From: Planctomycetaceae bacterium
GTDB taxonomy: Bacteria > Planctomycetota > Planctomycetia > Pirellulales > Pirellulaceae
Direction of reading: 5' to 3'
Assembly (NCBI GenBank): GCA_024642765.1
Contig: JAHEAM010000087.1
Location: 1 to 10,811, forward strand
Length of the DNA stretch: 10,811 nucleotides
Part shown: positions 5,669 to 10,811 of the stretch, piece after piece
Layout: the number at the start of each line of letters is the position of its first letter
How positions within the stretch are numbered: the stretch's first letter is position 1
Notes under the pieces: model-generated
Seen by the model: the letters and a program-made list of their open reading frames with translations, nothing else
Database searches by the model: none
What the model was told of the DNA's origin: nothing
Made by a program: the position numbers and the translations under genes

Positions 5669-8600
5669 TTAGTGGTTAAACAAAAACGCAGGGCTGTTGA
5701 TCAAGGCCCAAGTGACGTCTTGGGCTGCTGTCAACCTCGATCTTTCGAGCTGTTGTGTGCTTCTTTGGATATCGTGTTCCATCCGAACGAGTAATGGATC
5801 TCGCGGGGTCGGCTGCGAAAGCGATTGGACTTTGTCGCGCCGAGTCTGTACCTCAGGATCCACCATAATCGGTTCCTTTGCCTTGGATAGTTCTTGTTTC
5901 CACGATTGCAAACGTCCACTTCCGATTCGCACAAGATCGCGGAATCGATTGCGAGTCGGTTCATCCCAGTTCTCCGTTTGAGTAATCAGTTGTCCGTACA
6001 ATTCTTCTGACACACTCAAGCCCACAGGTTTCGTACTAGGTGAAAATGAAACACGGAATTTCCCTATTTGATGTTTGTCATCACCATGGTTTTGGACGAG
6101 CGACAATCTAAAATGCGTTCCAGGATTAGGGGCGATCGGCGTGGCCAATTGGAAGGTTGCCCAGTGCGTTTTCCCAAGTTCGGGCACGACGGCCCAACCG
6201 TTTTCGGTGTGATTGCCATCGATTACTTTGGCAATGTCGTAGTTCATTTGCGAAAAATCAGCCAAAGGTCGTGTTAAGGAAATGGCTTGCCAAGTGTCCG
6301 GAGCTTCGGCGTTCGCCATTTCAAGAATCAACTCACTTATTACAAAGTTTCCGTTCTGCGCAAGCCCAGGCCCGCCACCTGGCAAATCCGACGCAGCTAG
6401 GGCCTCGAAGCGAATCGCAGCAACTCGATCAAGATCCGTCTGCATTAGGATTCGCGTCGTAGTTTTGCCTTTGTTTTCCGTCACGAGAACTGATCGGTCG
6501 GGTAGGATTGAGCTGCTGGCACCACTGGAGTGCTCGACCGAAGTTGGCGTTAGCACATGCCACTGCAATGACGAAAAATGTTCGGTTCGCCACTCGGCGA
6601 CTTGTTGGTCAATGTTGGAATCGAACGTAGATATTTGAGTTTCCAGTTCAGCGATTTTGACAAGTCGATCTGCTTCGAGTCTTGGTAACTCTGGGGCATG
6701 GTCTTCGATATAGGCCTGCAGGTCTGCCGTCGCGTTCGCTAACGCCGCCAATCGCTCGGCGTCCAAGCGTTCGTACTCTGGCGCAACAAGTGCGTTGTGT
6801 TCGGCGTAGGAAGCCAATAATTGCTCATGATCCAACTGGATTTCGTCGAACGCGAATTGCATAGCTTCCAATTCGTTATTGGTTGCCGGTCGGTTCAGCA
6901 CACGCAAAAACAAAGCCGCAATCAACGAACGGTTGTCGCTGTATTCCGCAACGATTTTCGCAATAGCATTGTTGGAATCATTGATGGCAGACGCTTGATC
7001 GGGTCCGCTAACCATTGCCAGAACGGAACCCAAATGCAAGTCGTTTGCGCGTTCGCATTCGCAGGCACTCTCGCGAACAGGTTTGCCGAGCGTTGCCAAA
7101 AGCCCGCTCGGCAACTTTGCACCCGCATCTGGCAATTGCGCTGCACGAGTGCCAACGGGATAACCTGGAAACATCGGACTGCTGCTAACAACAAAATACA
7201 TCGTGTCAAACAAGACCTCTGCCGGTAGTCGACGTGGAACAGCGTGAGAATAATTCGTCAGGTCGTCTTGATTCAATTCGTTCGTACCGGACGACAGTTG
7301 ATAGGTCCGCGACTGGCAGATCTTTCGAATCAATTGTTGCGTATCGAACCCATTGGTCACGAATTCTTCTGTTAAGAGTTTCAAAAGCTGCGGATTTGAA
7401 GGGGGGTTGCTGGCACGAATGTCATCAATGGGTTCAATCAAACCCACACCCATCAAGTAACCCCAAACGCGATTTGCATAGCTCGACGCGAAATAGGGGT
7501 TCTCCTTGCTCGTTAGCCACTGGGCAAACTGTTCGCGTCTGCCTGTGGGTTGCAGCTCAACGTCGCTCATGAAGGGAAAGTGAGGGGCAGTGACCAATTG
7601 GGTTCGGTCGTGAGTGATTTCGCCTTCACTCAGGTCTTTTATTATCTCGAAGAGCGGCGTTGCTGTTTCGACTGCCGAACCGCCAATGGTGCGATCGCCG
7701 CTGGCTGGATCTGGCTCTCGTCCGATTTGAGCAAAGAAGGCTGCTGTCTGGAAATATTGGTCTTGGGTCCAGCGCTCAAATGGGTGGTCATGACATTTGT
7801 TGCAGTTGAATCGCGTCGCCAAAAACAAATGAGTGGAGTTCTCCATCAAATCTGTCGGCGTTCGCAAGATTTTAAAATAGGACGCTGCCGGGTTTTCTGC
7901 GTTGGAACCAGTCGCTGAAATGATCGAACGCACGAATTGATCATAAGGAACGTTGGCCGCCACTTGTTCGCGAATCCAAGTGTGAAACTTGGCAGCCCCC
8001 TCGTTTCCGAGAAATTTTTCGTTGACTTGCAATAAGTCAGCCCATTTGTTTGACCAGTGATCAACGAATTCTGGACTGCCGATCAATGAGTCGATCATTG
8101 CATTTCGTTTTTCGGTTGTACCACGCTCGTCCGCTTCGAACGCCTGAACCGTTTCGGGCGAAGGCGGCAGTCCCGTTAAATCCAAATGAACTCTTCTCAA
8201 AAACTCGTAGTCGTCACACAATCCGGAGGGTTGAATTTTCATTCGTTCCCATTTGCGAGCGACCAATTCGTCAATCTTGTTGTTCGCCGGTGGTTCGGTC
8301 CACTTGAAACCAGGGCGTTGGCCCATGACCGTCAACGTTGTTGCTGCGAAGGCACCTTCGTATCGCGCTAGAATCGGCGCCTCGCCGCGTCGTCGTGCCG
8401 TGGCTAGGCCCGACGAGTCGACGGTTGCTACCTCTTGGTTAGCTGTCTCTACAAATGCCTCGCGTGTAACATCGCGACTCGATCCATCGGAATAGGTCGC
8501 AACGACTCGCATTTGTTGTTGCTGATCGACGTCGACTAGCACTGGCAGCGAGGGCTCTAGCGTAAGGCGGGTGACTCGTGGCGAATCCGCGTCAAGTTTT

Positions 8601-10795
8601 GCTCCCGCCGCAACCCACGCTCGAATGATTTGATAGTACTTGCTTTCGGGAGCAATCAACGCACCGCCTTCATGGGGAACTCTACCAGAAGCTTTCATCA
8701 GCATCAGGCTTTCATCAGGAGCGGCAACATTGACGCGACGTGATGCCAGGTCATCAGTCAAGGCACGCACGTCAAAGATCGGGTCGTACCCCCGCAGAGA
8801 AAGTTTGAAACCTCGCTTGCCGCCTTGCGAACCGTGACAGGTCCCACCGTTGCATCCTAACTTCCCAAGAATTGGGTTGACATCTTGCATGAAATCGCTG
8901 GGAAAATCCGCTGCGACATCGCAAGAAACTGGAATCGTAACTGTCTGTTCCGCAAATGTAACAATCAGACTGCCCTCTCCCGTTGCCATTCGAGGTTCAA
9001 TGATTCGATCACGGTTGATCACCAGAAGGTCTTCCGGGATTTGAACATTGCACAATGTCGAAACGTCTCGACGCGTCCCATCGGAATAGTGAATTTGTGC
9101 AACAAACTGAACGTAATCTTTGGGGGAACCGAAACGAATTGCTTCCGGGAAAACCGAAAGCTTCTCGATCGTAACGCCAGTATGCTCGGAAGATCCTGAT
9201 GCTTGCGGTGGCGTCTTTGAAAGTGGTAACGTCAGCCTGTGTGACGCGCTTGCCGGCGCTATAGATTCGTCAAGTGAAAACGTTGCCAGTGTCGAGATTT
9301 CATGGCCGCTATTTGCATCGAAAACGTGTACGGTTCCGCTCGAACCGCCCGTGAACAATCGAGAGCCATCGGCCGAAAAGGATAACGAGTAAAGGGAGTC
9401 ATCAGGAATGGTCACTCGAACCAATTCAACAACGTTGCTGTTGTAAAACTCCTCCAAGCGATTGCGCTCCTCAGCGGATCGAGAAGTAACTACTTTTGAA
9501 TTGATTGCTTTGATATCATCCGGTACCGTCGTGTCGAAATCATATTTGCAAACACTTAGTTCGCTTTGACCGTCGATTCCGCCGATTGCTGCGATGCGGA
9601 GGCCATCGTTGGAGACGGCAACTGCCTGAATTCTGCCAGCCATTTTTGGAAACTTACGGAGTAGGTTGGCATCGTCACCAATGACGCGTTTCGTTTCGCG
9701 GAATATTCGGTAGAGTTTGGGGATGCCATCAGCCGAGCCGACAACAATTTCGTCGCGAGTTGGGTGTCGTGAAACACTCGAAATGCCACCTTTGAGAACA
9801 CCCGGTGTAATGGAAGTGATGTTGTCGATAAATCGTTCGGTTGCAACTTCGGTCAGCTTGCAGGTCATGTCGCGACCAACAGAGATCAAGTGGCTGCCAT
9901 CTGCCGAAAAAACTGTGTCGCGAATCCAATCTTCGGCGACGTTCTGGAACAAAACTATTTTTCCACTTTCGCTGTCGATGGCACGCACGGTATTATCCGT
10001 TGCACCAAAGGCAATTTTTTGCCCGTCGGGCGACCAACTTGCACCAAACAAGCAATCGCCTGTCAAGGAAATCGAATGTTGCAATTCGCCCGAGGCGACC
10101 TGCCATACCTGCAACTCGCCGAATTCTCCTGGTACGCCGCCAACGACGGCGAGTCGCATTCCATCGGGAGAGAATGCGATCGACTCGATTCGTGAGGAGC
10201 GACCCACTAGCCGTGTAGTGATCTCTTGTGTTGCCAAATCAAACAGTGCGACTTCATGGATGCCGTTCACTGCAATTTTAGACCCGTCGGGTGAAACCGC
10301 CAATGAAGTTATAACGGGCAGGCGTTGATAGTGAGGTGGTCGTTCCGCTGTGAACGCGGGCTGCGTGACTACCGAATCGTTAACGGCCCCTTGTTCAATC
10401 CAGCGGCGCACGAGTTCGACTTGCTCGGGCGGCAGGGGGGCTGCATTGATTGGCATTTCGGCCTTGCCATCGACAGGCGTGATCAGCTCAAGCAAATAAC
10501 TCGAATCAGGTTCGTGAGGCACCACCGCCACGTCGCCACTCGTTCCACCTGCCAACAAACGATCGAACTCTATCATCTGGTATTCGCCGCTCGACTTGGC
10601 GGGTTGGTGACAGCCGAAGCAGTTGTTTTGTAGGATTGGCTTGATCTGTTTGGCGAACGAAACCATTTCCGGCAGCGTTGCCTGGGTAGAGTCGCCGTCT
10701 TGAATCGGGGCGACCCCAGCGAAGGCATAGGTCGGCTGCTGGACAAGCAAACCCAATATCCCAAAAACCAGCCAAGTCAGTGCGGGCATTCGCAT
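5669..10795 (-). CDS. Giant secreted cytochrome c-like/WD40/DUF1549/DUF1553 protein
   Basis: This 1708-residue protein is of a type found mainly in planctomycetes; its function is unproven. In order: a Sec-type signal peptide (1-26); a planctomycete cytochrome c-like domain with CFGCH (59-63) and a possible axial Met114; seven WD40-like repeats (about 155-510; SPDG-like turns start at S168, S209, S255, S297, near H343, near 395 and S474), probably one propeller; an Ig-like (Big_2-type) domain (540-625); a second cytochrome-like segment with CNGGTCH (648-654); a second Ig-like domain (740-825); DUF1549 (838-1024) ending in CNKCHDHPF (998-1006); and DUF1553 (from 1084) with CECER (1245-1249). 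DUF1553 is interrupted by a coiled coil (about 1318-1395) and a discoidin-like module (about 1410-1590) before its closing WALINSPAFLFNH. AAGGA 7 bases before the ATG supports the start. It is the first gene of a pair with DUF1501. A redox or ligand-sensing surface role is a guess. Confidence 0.95.
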   Translation of the reverse strand: MRMPALTWLVFGILGLLVQQPTYAFAGVAPIQDGDSTQATLPEMVSFAKQIKPILQNNCFGCHQPAKSSGEYQMIEFDRLLAGGTSGDVAVVPHEPDSSYLLELITPVDGKAEMPINAAPLPPEQVELVRRWIEQGAVNDSVVTQPAFTAERPPHYQRLPVITSLAVSPDGSKIAVNGIHEVALFDLATQEITTRLVGRSSRIESIAFSPDGMRLAVVGGVPGEFGELQVWQVASGELQHSISLTGDCLFGASWSPDGQKIAFGATDNTVRAIDSESGKIVLFQNVAEDWIRDTVFSADGSHLISVGRDMTCKLTEVATERFIDNITSITPGVLKGGISSVSRHPTRDEIVVGSADGIPKLYRIFRETKRVIGDDANLLRKFPKMAGRIQAVAVSNDGLRIAAIGGIDGQSELSVCKYDFDTTVPDDIKAINSKVVTSRSAEERNRLEEFYNSNVVELVRVTIPDDSLYSLSFSADGSRLFTGGSSGTVHVFDANSGHEISTLATFSLDESIAPASASHRLTLPLSKTPPQASGSSEHTGVTIEKLSVFPEAIRFGSPKDYVQFVAQIHYSDGTRRDVSTLCNVQIPEDLLVINRDRIIEPRMATGEGSLIVTFAEQTVTIPVSCDVAADFPSDFMQDVNPILGKLGCNGGTCHGSQGGKRGFKLSLRGYDPIFDVRALTDDLASRRVNVAAPDESLMLMKASGRVPHEGGALIAPESKYYQIIRAWVAAGAKLDADSPRVTRLTLEPSLPVLVDVDQQQQMRVVATYSDGSSRDVTREAFVETANQEVATVDSSGLATARRRGEAPILARYEGAFAATTLTVMGQRPGFKWTEPPANNKIDELVARKWERMKIQPSGLCDDYEFLRRVHLDLTGLPPSPETVQAFEADERGTTEKRNAMIDSLIGSPEFVDHWSNKWADLLQVNEKFLGNEGAAKFHTWIREQVAANVPYDQFVRSIISATGSNAENPAASYFKILRTPTDLMENSTHLFLATRFNCNKCHDHPFERWTQDQYFQTAAFFAQIGREPDPASGDRTIGGSAVETATPLFEIIKDLSEGEITHDRTQLVTAPHFPFMSDVELQPTGRREQFAQWLTSKENPYFASSYANRVWGYLMGVGLIEPIDDIRASNPPSNPQLLKLLTEEFVTNGFDTQQLIRKICQSRTYQLSSGTNELNQDDLTNYSHAVPRRLPAEVLFDTMYFVVSSSPMFPGYPVGTRAAQLPDAGAKLPSGLLATLGKPVRESACECERANDLHLGSVLAMVSGPDQASAINDSNNAIAKIVAEYSDNRSLIAALFLRVLNRPATNNELEAMQFAFDEIQLDHEQLLASYAEHNALVAPEYERLDAERLAALANATADLQAYIEDHAPELPRLEADRLVKIAELETQISTFDSNIDQQVAEWRTEHFSSLQWHVLTPTSVEHSSGASSSILPDRSVLVTENKGKTTTRILMQTDLDRVAAIRFEALAASDLPGGGPGLAQNGNFVISELILEMANAEAPDTWQAISLTRPLADFSQMNYDIAKVIDGNHTENGWAVVPELGKTHWATFQLATPIAPNPGTHFRLSLVQNHGDDKHQIGKFRVSFSPSTKPVGLSVSEELYGQLITQTENWDEPTRNRFRDLVRIGSGRLQSWKQELSKAKEPIMVDPEVQTRRDKVQSLSQPTPRDPLLVRMEHDIQRSTQQLERSRLTAAQDVTWALINSPAFLFNH

Positions 10796-10802
10796 TGAAC
10801 TT

Positions 10803-10807
10803 TCCTT
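10803..10807 (-). promoter_or_regulatory. Shine-Dalgarno of the giant gene
   Basis: AAGGA on the minus strand lies 7 bases before the ATG at 10795. A second in-frame ATG two codons on (MRM) is less well spaced. The promoter lies beyond the window edge. Confidence 0.7.
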
Positions 10808-10811
10808 CGAT

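Noticed and set aside
9717..10328. 203-codon plus-strand open frame opposite the WD40 region
   Set aside because: It is antisense to an intact repeat domain with clear SPDG motifs. Its Ser/Pro/Thr-rich product is what a reverse-strand shadow of such coding sequence gives.
1..10811. CRISPR arrays, tRNA/rRNA genes, transposases, toxin-antitoxin or phage defence genes
   Set aside because: No regularly spaced repeats, RNA-gene landmarks or recognisable proteins of these types were seen. The window is almost fully explained by five large housekeeping-type or lineage-typical genes.

Overview
The window reads as a stretch of planctomycete chromosome, probably from the Pirellulaceae (Rhodopirellula/Blastopirellula type). 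The main evidence is the minus-strand pair made of a very large cytochrome c-like/WD40/DUF1549/DUF1553 protein and a Tat-exported DUF1501 protein. This combination is a hallmark of planctomycete genomes and is heavily amplified in them. Moderate GC content and a zinc-ribbon fused to a MoxR ATPase fit the same assignment. No RNA genes, insertion sequences, CRISPR arrays, phage genes or defence systems were seen.

Layout. Bases 1-68 hold what is probably the last 21 codons of a plus-strand gene. A short gap follows, then a plus-strand two-gene unit: a MoxR-family AAA+ ATPase with an N-terminal zinc ribbon (158-1366) and, 5 bases later, a membrane-anchored DUF58 protein (1372-2820). Convergent to it across about 115 bases is a minus-strand gene for a protein built only of four CBS domains (best start 3898, end 2936). 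Its upstream region holds a strong inverted repeat (3934-3959) and a cluster of TCGTGA/TCACGA motifs. Further right and also on the minus strand is an apparent operon: a 1708-residue secreted multi-domain protein (10795-5669), then 23 bases, then a DUF1501 protein (5645-4167). The latter two genes have clear Shine-Dalgarno sequences.

How the genes may work together. MoxR and DUF58 proteins form a recurrent pair in which the ATPase is thought to act as a chaperone or remodelling factor for proteins handled by the membrane-bound DUF58 partner. The DUF58 protein here has a degraded metal-binding (MIDAS) site. The large protein and its DUF1501 partner are predicted to act outside the cytoplasm. 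The large one carries three cytochrome c-type cysteine motifs and must cross by Sec if haem is attached, whereas the DUF1501 protein carries a twin-arginine signal. Their biochemical role is not established, although the DUF1501 family belongs to the alkaline phosphatase/sulfatase fold group. The CBS protein is probably a cytosolic adenine-nucleotide sensor with an unknown output.

Most of the window is ordinary for this phylum. The points most worth a second look are the large protein's architecture and its split DUF1553 domain, the A-A-B-B arrangement of CBS domains, the zinc-ribbon/MoxR fusion, and the inverted repeats between the CBS gene and the DUF1501 gene.
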